From contig BRON01000008.1 in the NCBI GenBank assembly GCA_024345305.1, positions 1,364,001-1,428,000 of the forward strand: DNA of 64,000 bases, given 5' to 3'. The notes beneath the pieces are model-generated. The model saw only the letters and a program-made list of their open reading frames with translations. It had not been told where the DNA came from and searched no databases. Numbering within the stretch: the first letter of the stretch is position 1; every line of letters starts with the position of its first letter. The position numbers and the translations under genes were made by a program. This document shows, piece by piece, positions 21,642 to 32,494 of the stretch. Origin of the DNA: Mrakia gelida. Its lineage: Eukaryota > Basidiomycota > Tremellomycetes > Cystofilobasidiales > Mrakiaceae.

Positions 21642-22904
21642 ATGCTTCTCCCCTTCCTCGCCCCGCTTCTACTCCCTCTCCTCCTCTCTCTCGTTCAGCC
21701 CTCCATCGCGGCCGTCTACGTGGAATTCGACATGTACCACCAATCGAGGGAATGGTGGGACGCGCCCGACACGATGTACAACTACCATCCAAATATCGGA
21801 AACCTCGCGAACTGTGTGGCGGCTGCGGATAGTGACGCTGCCTATGGTTATCAGTTTGCTTTCAACGCTTGCTTCACGTATACCTAGTGAGCACAGTTTC
21901 CTCCGACTCTTGTTTCGAGTGCGTCGTCGCTGATTCTCCTCCCTCCCTCCGCTCCTCTTGACCGCGACGAACAGTGGCTATCCCAAGGTGGTGAGTACGC
22001 TCCTTCGGCTCTCCTCTCGCAGATATGGTCTGCCCCGTGCTGATTCTCCTCTCCTCTCAACTGCAACGACCAGTGCTCCGGCATTTTCACCAACGGTGGT
22101 TGGGTTTCTGGAATCGTGGACCGCTGCTCAGGAACTCCAGGCTATGTCCTCAGCGGCGAAGGAAGCTGTGTACGTCTACTAGAGGTCGAAGGAGGGGTAT
22201 TTTCGAGGTCGAAGGACGGAGGGAAGCTGCCAGTCGGGTCGCTTCGAGCTCACAACATCCCCCCCCTCCGTTTCTTTCCTCTCCCTCCCTTTGGTTCTTC
22301 GTTTCTCTCTAGATCTACACCGGAGGAGCTGCTCTGACGGATGCTGCCTACGCTTCAGCTTGTCCTACGCAAGGAGGTGCTCCTGCAGCCCTAGCCTCGC
22401 CAGCCTACAAACGAAAACGAACAGTCGTCGTCCAGTCCGCCTTCGTGGGAGGGAAGATCTGCCCCATAGGAGAACAGGCTTGTCCTCTGAAGAAGGGATT
22501 CGAGTGCGTGAATGTGAAGGATAACCTTAAGTGAGTCCCGTCGGTCTGGGTGGTTTTAAACTGGAGTGTTCGCGTCGTTGAAAGGTCGTCGACGCGAGAC
22601 TGAGGTCGGCTTTCGCTCGTTCGAGAGTCGAAGCTTCGCACTGACTCCCCTTCCTGTTCTCTTCTTCTTTTCAGCTCTTGTGGAGGGTGCATCGGAGGAA
22701 CTGGAGTGGACTGCTCGGATCTCGCGGGGACAGACGAAGTCGCGTGCGAGAGCGGATCTTGCGTCGTCCGTTCGTACCTTTCGCTTTTTCTTCTCCTTCG
22801 CGTTGAGGAGCAGATGCTGACGATCCCGTTCCCTCTGCTCTCGAACAGGGTCGTGTATTCGAGGATTCTTGCTCTCCCTGAACGGGAGCTGCCTCCCCAA
22901 GTGA
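21642..22904 (+). CDS. Secreted cysteine-rich CPL1-like/priA-like protein
   Basis: Predicted secreted protein of 241 aa. Exons are 21642-21886, 21975-21990, 22074-22169, 22313-22530, 22675-22769 and 22849-22904; all phases close. The first ~24 residues form a hydrophobic signal peptide ending near QPSIAA. The C-terminal half follows a dibasic KRKR (a possible Kex2 site) and has the CPL1-like cysteine pattern: CPIGEQACPLKKGFECV, SCGGCIGGTGVDCSDL, VACESGSCVVRSC, then a final C-L-P-K. The last junction is decisive: only the frame giving R-S-C-I-R-G-F preserves the cysteine spacing. In Cryptococcus, CPL1 is linked to capsule and cell-surface traits; here only secretion and many disulfides can be claimed. 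Confidence 0.8.
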
Positions 22905-23309
22905 TCCCTTGATTTCGTCGTTTTTCGTTTTGGGTCTTCAGTTCCTCTCTGCTTTCTTGAACCTCGTTCATCACGTCACTCCTTTGCTCACGTCTCTCCT
23001 TTATGCCACGTTCATTTGCTCCGCCAGTCGATTCTATCGCCCCACCGGCAGCGAGATAAGTTGCGAAAGGAGGAAGGAAGAACTGGATCAAAACGAAGAC
23101 GTGACGCGACGCGCGAAGAGATGAGCACTCCTGTGGCGTACGGTAGTCTGCCTGCTACGAAACGGTCGTGGAATGGAAGACGAAGGATTTCATCGTTCAT
23201 TATCGTATCAAGTCGGAATCAAAAGAAAACGAATGCAGAGAAACGTCAAAACCTAAGCTGAACCTCAAAAAAAAAAAAAAGCACCGACGCGTCGTCCCTC
23301 CTCCGTCCT
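22905..23309. other. Convergent intergenic region with A14 run
   Basis: About 400 bp between facing stops. A run of 14 A at about 23267-23280 precedes a GACGCGTC palindrome (23285). No gene seen. Confidence 0.5.
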
Positions 23310-25735
23310 TCAACCTCCCTCACCCTCCTTCCTCTTCAAACCCCCTTCACCACCTTCCCAGCGAGATACTGACTGCCACCCCTCATCTAGACTTTGCTCT
23401 CCCATCCTCATCCCATGCGAAGTCGAAGCGAAGAAGGACGATCCTGCCGTCGGAGCGAACGACGAAGGACCCATCCCCACGGAAGGGAAGCTCGAAGAAG
23501 GAGGGGAGAGGGATCGACGATGCTGCTGCTGAGGACGAAGAGGAGAGTCCATCTCGAACTGGTTCGATCTGAACCTCGTCTGGCCCGCCGCGAAGAAGGG
23601 AGGAGGCGGCGAGGGAGCTCGTCTGGAACTCGACGCGTCGTTCCAATCGACGGCCGGTCCCATCATCGTCGCGCGGAACTCATCGAGCGTAGGAATCGAG
23701 CGTGCTCTCGCCGAGGCTGAGTTCGAAGGAGGAGGAGAAGGAGGAGCGAAGGCTGGAGCCCAAGGTCGATGGTCCATGAAGGAGGAAGCGAACGAGGAGG
23801 GACCGGCGTGAGGCTGATGAGATGGGAAGAAGGAAGCTGCGTGGCCTGGAGGTGGAGCGGGAGCGTCGACGAAGGATGGTGGAGATGAGGAGGGTTGTCG
23901 TTGGAATCGTCGAGGAGGAGGAGGAGGAGGAGGAGGAGAAGGAACGTCGCTGTGATTCCTTCCCGCACTCGCGTCCGATCTGGAGGTTCCTCGAAGGCTG
24001 GGGACGTCGAGCTTCCTCCTCCTTCTCGCGAGAGCGGATTTCCCTTCGGCGATGCTCGTTCTGACTCCTGTCCCTTCAAGCGCAGCCAAAACGAGAAGGA
24101 AGAGCAGAAGCCCCACGAGGTCAGCAGAACGAAGACGAGGAAGCTCAACTCGATTCGACGCGCGAAAAGGAGTAAGAGATGAAGGACTGACTGAACGCAG
24201 ATCTACACCCCTCGCAGTACTGCCCCGTCCCATCGTCGATGTCCAAGAGTCTGTACCATCTCTTGGCTTCCTCGATGTTGCAGTTCGTGCAGGGTTCTCC
24301 TGTTCGACTCTGTCGCAAAGCGTTCTGGTTGTATCGTCCGGACGAAGACCTTCTCGCGACTTGAGTGGAGGACTGGGAGGGATCGTTGTTTTGATCGTCA
24401 TCTCCATCGTCCTGATCCGATGAGTCGTGGTTCGTTGGAGGAGGAGGAGTGAGGGTTCGGCGAGAGGAGGAAGGAGTTTGAGAAGGCGAGAGGGCGGCGG
24501 GTTGGTCGTGCTCGGCTCGTCTCTTGATTCGTTGGATGAGGCGATCGATGTGAGCCTTCTTGTCGTGGTAGTGCGAGGAGTAGGCGCCGATGGTTCTTGA
24601 AGGGTGCTGAGAACAGAACAGAAGGTGAAGGTTGAGTCTTCGCTCGGGGAGAGAAGAGAAGGGTGGAAGGAGAGACGCGACGACGGACTCACGCTGGCTT
24701 GATACTCCGACCAGGCTGCTGTATCGGGATGACGTTTGGAGATGTTGAATCGGGCGAAGGCCTGGAACGAACGAGAAGAAGTCAGAAACGCAAATCTTGT
24801 CGTTCTCGACGAGCAGCAGTGTGGAGAGAGCTCGAACTCATCATCTCCTCGTCCTCCGTCCAAGGTCTCGGTGGAGGACGTTGAACAGCAGAACCACTAG
24901 CCCCATCCACCTCCGATGGCAAGACGATCTCGTACGACCACGAAGGCTTCTTCTTCTTCGACGACCTGCCAAACCGAGACAGCCACTCGTGAGCTTCACG
25001 ATCCACAAACTCGAGACAAAGAACGAACGCCGAACGAAAGCTCACCTGTCCTCCTCCTCCTCCCTCCCTCTCTTCCTCTCCACGACCCTCCCCATCCTCA
25101 CAGGATGCTCCCTCCCTCCCTTCAGCCTCTTCATCTCCCTCTGCCTCCCCACCACAGGCTTCACGTCCTCCTTCTTGACGATCTTGTACTTCTTATCCTG
25201 CACGTCCATAGACTCCCCAGCGAAGAACGACTCCCTCGCCCCAAGCAAGATTGACGATCTCCCTCCCCTCCCCCTCGTACGACTCAGGCCAGACGGGCTT
25301 TGAGTCGTCGAGAAGGACATGGGTAGCTTCGATCAGCCAGGGGGTGATGGAGAGGGTGTTGTTGGTGTACTCCTAAAGACGAGGGAGAGGAGGGGGAGTC
25401 AGTGAGGGAAGAAGGGAGGGGAGGAGTGGAGCGCGAGAAGAACGAACTCGGAGGAGTTGACAGGTGTCTCGAGCTTGGGAGGAGGTTGGGTCGAAGAAGC
25501 AAACGAGTCCGGGATGGTTCGAAGGCCAGGTGGGTTGAGCTGAGTGCATGGATGAGGCTGGAGAAGGAGGGAGGGAAGCTGGAGCGATAGAGGCTGAGGG
25601 AGGAGGAGGAGGGACGGGGTGTTGAGCTTCGTCGTCTTCTTCTTGTTTTCCTTCTTCTGATTGTTTTGGAGCGGAAGAAGGTTCGAGAGGAGGAGCAAGA
25701 TCGTCGATAGGTATGAGCTCTGGTTCGGCGGACAT
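23310..25735 (-). CDS. BRCT/Myb family member B (RAP1-like), with frame anomalies
   Basis: Exons as read: 25735-25448, 25372-25046, 24965-24838, 24761-24693, 24606-24197 and 24060-23310. The BRCT begins VCFFDPTSSQARDTCQLL, continues ITPWLIEATHVLLDD and REIVNLAW, then ARESFFAGE only after a one-base shift at the C4 run 25239-25242 (coding strand G4). A single Myb-like unit follows: PWTEDEEMM, an intron, FNISKRHPDTAAWSEY, a second intron, then HPSRTIGAYSSHY. A cysteine-pair finger (CTNCNIEEAKRWY ... QYCEGC) lies before a long Pro/Ser/Phe-rich tail. The junction between the third and fourth exons also fails to keep frame in my reading. Probable nuclear DNA-binding protein of about 640 residues. 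Whether it is functional depends on whether the breaks are real. Confidence 0.65.
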
Positions 25736-26573
25736 GGTTGTGGGGGTTCTTATAGAGGAGAAGGGAGGTGGAGCATCCGAGGGAGGAGGAGGCAGGATGG
25801 AGTTCGAGTCGAAGGAACGTGGTCCCCTCGTCTCGTCTCGTCGTCCTTTTCGAGAGCGTGAAGATTTTTCACCCTGTCTTCTCAAAAGTACAAATTCGCT
25901 CCAGGCATCTTCTCGAACCTCAAAACTCCTCGCAAAACCCAGCCATCCACCCCTTCTCCCCTCCTCCTTCCCCTCTTCCCCTCGCGTCGTCAACGAAACA
26001 AAGATCGAATCAATCGAAAGATGAACAAAGAAAGAAATCAAAAGCGAGCATAAACGCTGGGCGTAGGGCGGATGTCGCTACGTGTATCTGCTATGTAGGT
26101 CTACTGGCTGGGCTGGGCTATCTAGTTCTCACTCACAGCTCGACGCGACGCAAACGAAAACGAAAACACAAGATGAAAGCAAGAGGGAAGGGAAAAGAAG
26201 ATCGTTCGTGTTCGTTTCGTTAAGCGGCGTAGGATGGGAGAGTGGTGTGAAGTACAACGTATGAAAGGAAAAGCGAAAGAAGAGGGGAGAAGAAAACGTT
26301 AGATTCATGGGGAGGGAGAAAGGGAGAAGAAGGCATGGGACGCGACGCTGCGACGTGGTCTGTTTTAGTGGAGAAAGGGTGGGTGGAGAGAAAGCAACAA
26401 GCAAGAGTAGCGTAGATGTAATGGAGACAGCAAGAGAGAGAAGAGGAGAAGAAGGGATAGGAGAAAGAAGAAGAGAGGGACGGGAGGGGAGAGAACGAAC
26501 GAGACGACTCAGAAAAACGAGAAACGCGACCCTCCCCCCACCCACCCGCCGACCCGCCCACTCTCGAGGCGAA
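25736..26573. other. Intergenic, no gene seen
   Basis: About 840 bp between gene B and the 963-aa gene, purine-rich on the plus strand. Short open frames only, without recognisable domains. Confidence 0.45.
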
Positions 26574-29500
26574 TCACCTCCTCGCCTTATTTCCCCTCCC
26601 TTGCCAGCCCTTGATGAATCCACCTACGAGCGCGCAGATGGCGATGACGATGGTGAGGAAGATGCTCGGGATGAGGACGCCCAAGGGAGGTCGAGGTGGG
26701 AGTCCGTTCGTCGATCCTCCTCCTCCTCCTCGTTTCTTACCGCTCGACGACGACGACGACGAGGGCTTCTCCGACGCTGGTTCCTGACCGGTGGGAGTCG
26801 AAGGCGAGCCAGGGTTGCTGCTGAAGGTGTACCGAGTCTCGGAGTGGCCGGAACCTCGACGCGTCGGGGACGGGGAGGGAGTTCGGTTGTTGTTGTTGTT
26901 CGAGGATCGACGAGGTCGAGCTGAAGGGTCGTCGCGTTCGTCGCCTGAGTTGTTGGAGGAGGGAGAGAAGGGAGTGGAGAAGCTTGGTCGTCGAGAGGAC
27001 TGGCGAGATTGAGGAGCGGTTCGAGGCCTGGTGGTTTCGTCCGTCGAGGTCTTTCGACTGTGACGTTTCGAGGAGGTCGATTGGGAGTGAGGAGACGACC
27101 TCTTTCGAGTGCGAGTCGAGGGAGAGGAGGTGTTGAAGAGGAGGCTGGTGATGGAGGAAGGGAGGAATCGGCGAACGACGGTGACGGCTGCTTCGTGAAG
27201 TTGCTTGAAGGCTTCCTCGGTCGTCCTCTTGTCGGATCTCCTTCCTCCGCTTCCGTCGTGTCGTCGTCGCTCCTCTCCCGACGCGTCTCGATCCTCTCGA
27301 CTCCCACCGAATCCGTCTCCAGCAGGCTCCTCGGAGATGCCTCCTCCGCTCATAACCTCTCCAACGACCTCCCTCGCTCGCTCGACTCCTCTCTCGATCA
27401 TCCTCCTCCCTCCCTCGACTCGCTCTCTCGCTCCGGCGATCCTCAACCTGCCCTCGTCCCAGGCGGTGAGACCGTAGGATCCAACGAGGACGCTCGAGAG
27501 AGCGAGGAGGGCGAAGAAGGAGATGCAGATGAGGGTCGCGAACTTGGCGATGGGGTAGATGGGTCGAGTGAGGATGGTGAGGGCTTGAGAGTCTCCAGGC
27601 GAGGGAGAGTTGGATCTGGAGGGAGAGACGACCGAGTGGGGAGAGAGGAGGGAGGAGGAGCTGGGCTGGTGAGATCCGGAGGCGAAGGGCGAGGTAGGAG
27701 AGAGGTTGACTCCGGAGGAGGAGTGCGACGACGCCGTCGAGGCCTGCTGATGGTGGTGATGAAGAGCTTGGATCCCATCCTTCACGAGTCCGAAGATGCC
27801 TCCTCCCTTCCCGCCACTCGCTCGTCCCCCCTCTACGTTGCTGCTAGCTCCAGCGGCCTTGAACATCGCCGCGAGGTTGACTCTCGAGCTGGGAGCTGAT
27901 TTCGTCGTCTTCCTCCTCCTCTCTCCTCCGATGGCAGGAGTTGGACTTGGAGTCGCGATGTTGTCGAACCCTTCCTGCTCTTGCGAAGGGAAGAGGGCAG
28001 GGAAGGCGAATCCGAACGCGGAGAGACCGGCGTGAGACGACGACGACGAGCGAGCGCGATGGAGGGTAGATCGGCCTGGGTGAGGAGAGGATCGGGAGGG
28101 AAGGTCGTGAGGAGTCTGGAAGCTAGTGACTCGAGCTGACTTGTTGAAGGAGTTGGAGGAGGATTGGAAAGGGAGTTCTCCTCGTGGTTGGGCTGGAGAC
28201 GAACGAAGGGACGACGCGTGTCGTCGCGGAGGTCCTGATCCTCCTCGGTTCGTCGCGTCCGATCCGACGGGAGTCTCGCTCGCTACTCGTTCCCTTCGAG
28301 GCCTCGAGTAGGACTCTTCTTCGTCCTCGTCTTCCTCCTCGTCGGAGTGCCAGGATCGGACTGACGCTGGTCGAGCTCCTCTGTTCGTCGTTCCGGTGGA
28401 GAAGCCTGATTTCGTCCTCGCTCGTTCCTGTCCGTCTCCTGTCGCTTCGGTCGCTCGCTGAGGAGGAGAGGTCGGCATCGAGAGACTGTGACCTCTGACG
28501 TGGGTTCGAGTCGTAGTGGTGGTGGTGGTGGTTCGAGAGCTCGTTGTTCGGAGGTAGGGAGACGCGTTTGGTCGAACCGGAGACGAGGGAGTGGTGAGGT
28601 TTTCGAACGACGGGAAGGGCGACATGTGAGGATGAGGGGAGATATCGCCGGTTGGGCTGATGGGAGACAGGAGTTCGGTCGGTAAGGAGTAGCCGAGAGG
28701 GATGTGCGAAGGGAGAGGACGATGAGGGGAGGAGGGTGATGGTTCGCCAGAAGACGAATCGGCCGAGACGACGTGAGCGGCGTAGGTCCGAGAATCTGGT
28801 AGCTTGAGGTCTTTGAAAATCACCCGAAGAGAGAGAAGGAAGGTGAGGAACGGGCTTTGAACGAAACGAGGAGACGGAAAGAGGGAAACGAGGCGGAGAT
28901 CCGAACTCACCTGCGTCGGAACCCATCCTCTCGTCTCTCCTCCCTCCAAAGCCAACTCCCAGTCTCCACTGATCCGCTCCTCCCTCCCACCTTCCTCCGA
29001 ACTCGTCCAGCCTAACCATGAGATCTACGTCGTTGACTGCGTCCCTCTTAGGATCATGCTCGTCGTCGACGCCTGAGGGAGGACTGGTGTCTCCCGTTCT
29101 CGTTTGAGACGACTCCTCGAGTCTGCTGAGCGTGGACATCGACGACGTAGGACTGCTCTCCCACGGGAGAGGGTTCGAGAAGGAAGAGAGTCGAGGGTGA
29201 TGCTGAGGAGCCGGGTGAAGGAGAGGTTCGGATTCGTGTTTGGACGAGAGGGAGGTCTGGGCGATGAGGAAGGGAGGGAAACAAAGGAAAGGGAAACGGA
29301 ATTAGCGACGAGCAGAAGCGGGAAGAAACGAAGAGGGTTGTAGGAGAAGGAGTAGCAGGACGGGAAAGGGAAAGATAAGAAGATGAGAATCGACCTGTTG
29401 ACTCACCCAACGTGCTGCCTCGTGAGAATCTTCCCATCTCGTCCTTGCGTCCTCCTTCGAAGACGAGGCTTCCGGGGCCTCCTGAGCTCCCAAGGTGAGC

Positions 29501-29715
29501 TCCCCTCCTTCCTTCCCTCCCTCGAACGTCTCTCCCGCGGCTCCAAAGGTGGTGAAGTGCTGAGTCTTGCTGTGAGGAAGATAGCTGGGCGATGGTGGAT
29601 CTGATCGTGGCGGAGTAGGGCTAGGGATAAGCGAGCCGGGGAGGGGAGGAGTGGAGGGAGTCGAGGAGGGGGGAGAGGCCAGGACCAGGGGGAACAGAGG
29701 TTGATGGTGAAGCAT
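26574..29715 (-). CDS. 963-aa protein with two C-terminal membrane segments, unrecognised
   Basis: Exons 29715-29407, 29256-28911 and 28810-26574 sum to 2892 nt (963 aa) with all phases closing. I do not recognise the family. The N-terminal ~220 residues include an acidic segment (VDDEHDPKRDAVNDVDL) and a Gly/Trp-rich patch (FGGRWEGGADQW). The middle is Ser/Pro/Thr-rich. One hydrophobic segment lies near residues 640-662 (ATLICISFFALLALSSVLV) and a second near 928-951 (LIPSIFLTIVIAICALVGG), with about 265 mostly Ser/Arg-rich residues between and a short basic tail. This suggests an integral membrane protein with a large cytosolic domain. A leader intron is likely: donor GTGAGT near 29910, acceptor TTGCAG just before the ATG. 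Confidence 0.7.
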
Positions 29716-30685
29716 CTCGCTGCAAGAGCAACAGGAGAGAGAGACTGATACGATGGAGAGAAGAAGAATGAGGAGAGGCTGGTGGTGAGCATGCTGATTC
29801 TTGCTTGCGAGGGGATAGCGAAAGAGGAGCAACCGAGAGAAGGATGGATGGAGCATGCTTCTCCCTCTCCCTTCTTCTCCAGGGCTTCCCCGAGCTCTCT
29901 CTCACTCACCTTCTCGTAGCTCTCGTAGGCAGATCCGCTTGTTCTTCCTTCTCTACGTCGGCAGCGAACGAGGGAAGGGAGGAGGGGGGGAAACGTGGGT
30001 TGTTCTTAGGTCGTGGTTGAAGGGTGAACGAAAGAAAGTGCAGGAGAGGAGTCGTCCCCCGCGCTCCCTTCCCCTCGCCTGTTTCGTTTTCCGAGTTCCG
30101 CCCAGATTTCTTTTCGACACTCAAAAGCACATGTTTCACTCATATCCTGACAGCAGAGAGAGCAGCTTGCGAAGGGCGGGAAGGACGAACAGCAACACTC
30201 GAATGGTTACGAGCGTCGTCACTAAGGAACGAGGGTGAAAGGCCTAGACTCGCGCCTTGGGAGCTAGAGAGGGAAAAGTTTCGTACCTGCAACCAGCGTG
30301 GCTCACTCGAAAGGAAGCAGAACTGGAAGAGGGAGCGTTTCGGGACCTGGAAGACGTGAAAGGGAGAGCATGGTCGTGCCTTGGAAGGGAGAAAGAAGTC
30401 ACGCCTCGAACTGCGACGCGTCGCGAACCTAGCGAGAGCGAGAGAAAGAGAGCGAGATCATCACAGAGAGAGATGGAGAAAGAGAAGGAGTCAGACGCGA
30501 AGGAGTGGCAGGTGGGTATGGGTTAGGGAGAAAAAGGTATGGGTAGATCGACGAGGAGGAGAGCAGAGGAGGGTGGGAGGGGCAGAGAGCGGTGAGGAGA
30601 GAGGGAGGGATCAAAACGAACGAGCGAGAAAGAATATGGGAACGACAAAACGAAGAGAAGAAAGCTGAGAAGGAAGGTATGCAGA
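29716..30685. other. Intergenic with a probable leader intron
   Basis: The left ~200 bp probably hold a 5' leader intron of the 963-aa gene (GTGAGT donor about 29910). The remainder is purine-rich with no recognisable gene and one GACGCGTC palindrome (30416). Confidence 0.4.
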
Positions 30686-31640
30686 TCAGAGACGAGTGAT
30701 AGCCTTCGAGTCCATAGGCATTCCTGTAGCGTCGATGCCGTTTCGAGCGAGCAGTCGTCGGTGTCGTCGAAGTCGAGCCTGCATTAGAAGGAGAGAGAGG
30801 GAAGGAGGTCAGCTCCAGAGCAGAACGGTGAAAGATAGCATTGGAAGCCTCGGCAGGATCGTCCAGCTGAGCTACTTCGCAGAAGGTTGGAACAGCAGAA
30901 GCCAAGGACGAGAAGAGAGGGACAGACGCACCTCGTCGAACGAAACACCCTCTTCGCTCATGATCCTGTGAACCTCAGCAGCTCCAACCTCGTCCAAACC
31001 CATCCTGGAATCCCCAGCGTGGATATTGTTCGCCTCGAGATCGAAGTTTGAAGAGCTCAGCTGAAAGAGAAGAGAGGAAAGAGAGAGGAGGTCAGCTCGA
31101 GCTCGCTCGTCGAAGCTCAACTGTTGGGCGGTGTTCTCCGTTCAAAGACGAGACTGTCCCTCCGAGACTTCCTCTGCGACCATCCTATGTTTCATGACCT
31201 CCTGCCAGAACCACGACCGCTCTCCATCTCTGGCTTTTGGGAAGGAGAGCCGGTTCGTCGCTCGCTGACTTATTCGAGGAGCTCCTCCCTCCACGACCTC
31301 GTCTCTCTCGTCGCTTCCCGAGCCGCCCAACACCTCCTAGACACACCCAAATGCCAGTCACTGATAACTCAGCTTCGCCCACCAGCATATCCTCCTCCTG
31401 GAATACCTCTGCGAGTAGGATGCACCCCGAGAACTGCGAGAAGAGGAGAGGGAGAAGATAGGATGGAGGACTCACCCCTTGGCTTGCCTGTCCTTCGAAG
31501 CTCTGCAAGGCGACGTAGGAGTTCATCCTCGGCCATTTCCTCCTGATGAAGGGGAGGAGGTGATCCGAAACGAGTTGATACTTGTGGAACGCCCAGACGA
31601 CGAGGAGAAGGATGGCGAGGAAGGAGACGTGGAGGAGCAT
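30686..31640 (-). CDS. UPF0357-family membrane-anchored protein
   Basis: Small protein (128 aa) resembling the UPF0357 family (yeast YCL012C type), whose function I cannot assign. Exons 31640-31476, 31060-30932 and 30778-30686 sum to 387 nt. Residues 4-21 are a single membrane helix (HVSFLAILLLVVWAF). The conserved C-terminal part reads SSSNFDLEANNI, GDSRMGLDEVGAAEV, HRIMSEEGVSFDEARL and RNGIDATGMPMDSKA. The first intron is 415 nt, much longer than its neighbours. A 42-nt intron followed by an extra small exon could be drawn inside it, but I find no homology support for that exon. Confidence 0.75.
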
Positions 31641-32494
31641 GGTCGACGAGCTGCGAGCTTGAAGGGAGGGAGGGGAGCCGAAGAGGAGGAGGGAGAGCGG
31701 GTGGCGACGAGAGGTTCGTCCTTGGTTTGAGAGGTGTGTTAACGACGAGGTGAGGTGGAAGGGAAGATAAGGGGTCGATAAGGATGAAGTTTCGAGTTTG
31801 CTGGGGTGGATGGTTGGGGAGAGAAGGAAGGAAGGGGAGGAGAGCTCGAAGCGGTCGAGCTCAACGAGACGGGGCGCGGTTGCGTTGACAAGGGCACGTC
31901 GGTGAGCTTAATTGACTCAGAAAACCGCGCAGGAAAAACTTCAGGCGAGAGTTTGAGAGTTGTTTCACTCTAGTTTTGCGATATGTGTGCGAATAAAAAG
32001 TTCTTGCGACGGTCAAAGTGTCAAGAGACGGAACCACCCTCCCTTCGCTGCCCACCAACCATCGCTGTCTCCTTCCTTCCATGGGAACCCCCTTCCTCGA
32101 GCTTGAGTCTCAGTAAACCCCAACACCTCCTACTCATGTCAACTTCTCTCCAACCAAAAACGGAGCCTCAAGAGCTCGAAACGATCCCTTCTCCAGCTCC
32201 TCCTCCCTCGAGTCGAGCTCAACATCCCCCTCCTTCCCTCCTCCTCCCTTTCAACCTCGTCGCTTTCATCCAACCTCCTCCTCCTCGCGATTTCCCAATC
32301 CACCGACTTCTACCCCTCTCTTCCCGACTTCACCCATCCGAGTTTTGGAGATCGGCAAGTGATATCGATAGCCGGGGTGCTTGCAAAAGAAGGGAAAGGA
32401 GGACTTCGCCTCCAGCTCAAACACCCTCCTTCTCCGCTCCCCTCTCCCTCCTTCGTTGCAGCTAACCACCTTGACCTCGGAGGATTCGACAAAG
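31641..32494 (+). other. Intergenic with truncated family-like N-terminus (C0)
   Basis: From the ATG at 32136 the frame reads MSTSLQPKTEPQELETIPS. It lines up with the start of gene A (MTNFLVPKAEPQDRKSIPS) and shares the following SLLLP block. No BRCT core follows, and splicing from here into gene C does not keep the BRCT frame. I read it as a truncated extra copy or an upstream reading frame of gene C. The rest of the interval shows nothing. Confidence 0.4.

Noticed and set aside
23267..23280. A14 run as the poly(A) tail of a retrocopied gene
   Set aside because: It lies in the convergent 3' region; neighbouring genes keep their introns and no target-site duplication is visible.
28123..29139. 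338-aa leftward open frame
   Set aside because: It uses the second exon of the 963-aa gene but then runs through an intron into the wrong frame; only the exon portion is real.
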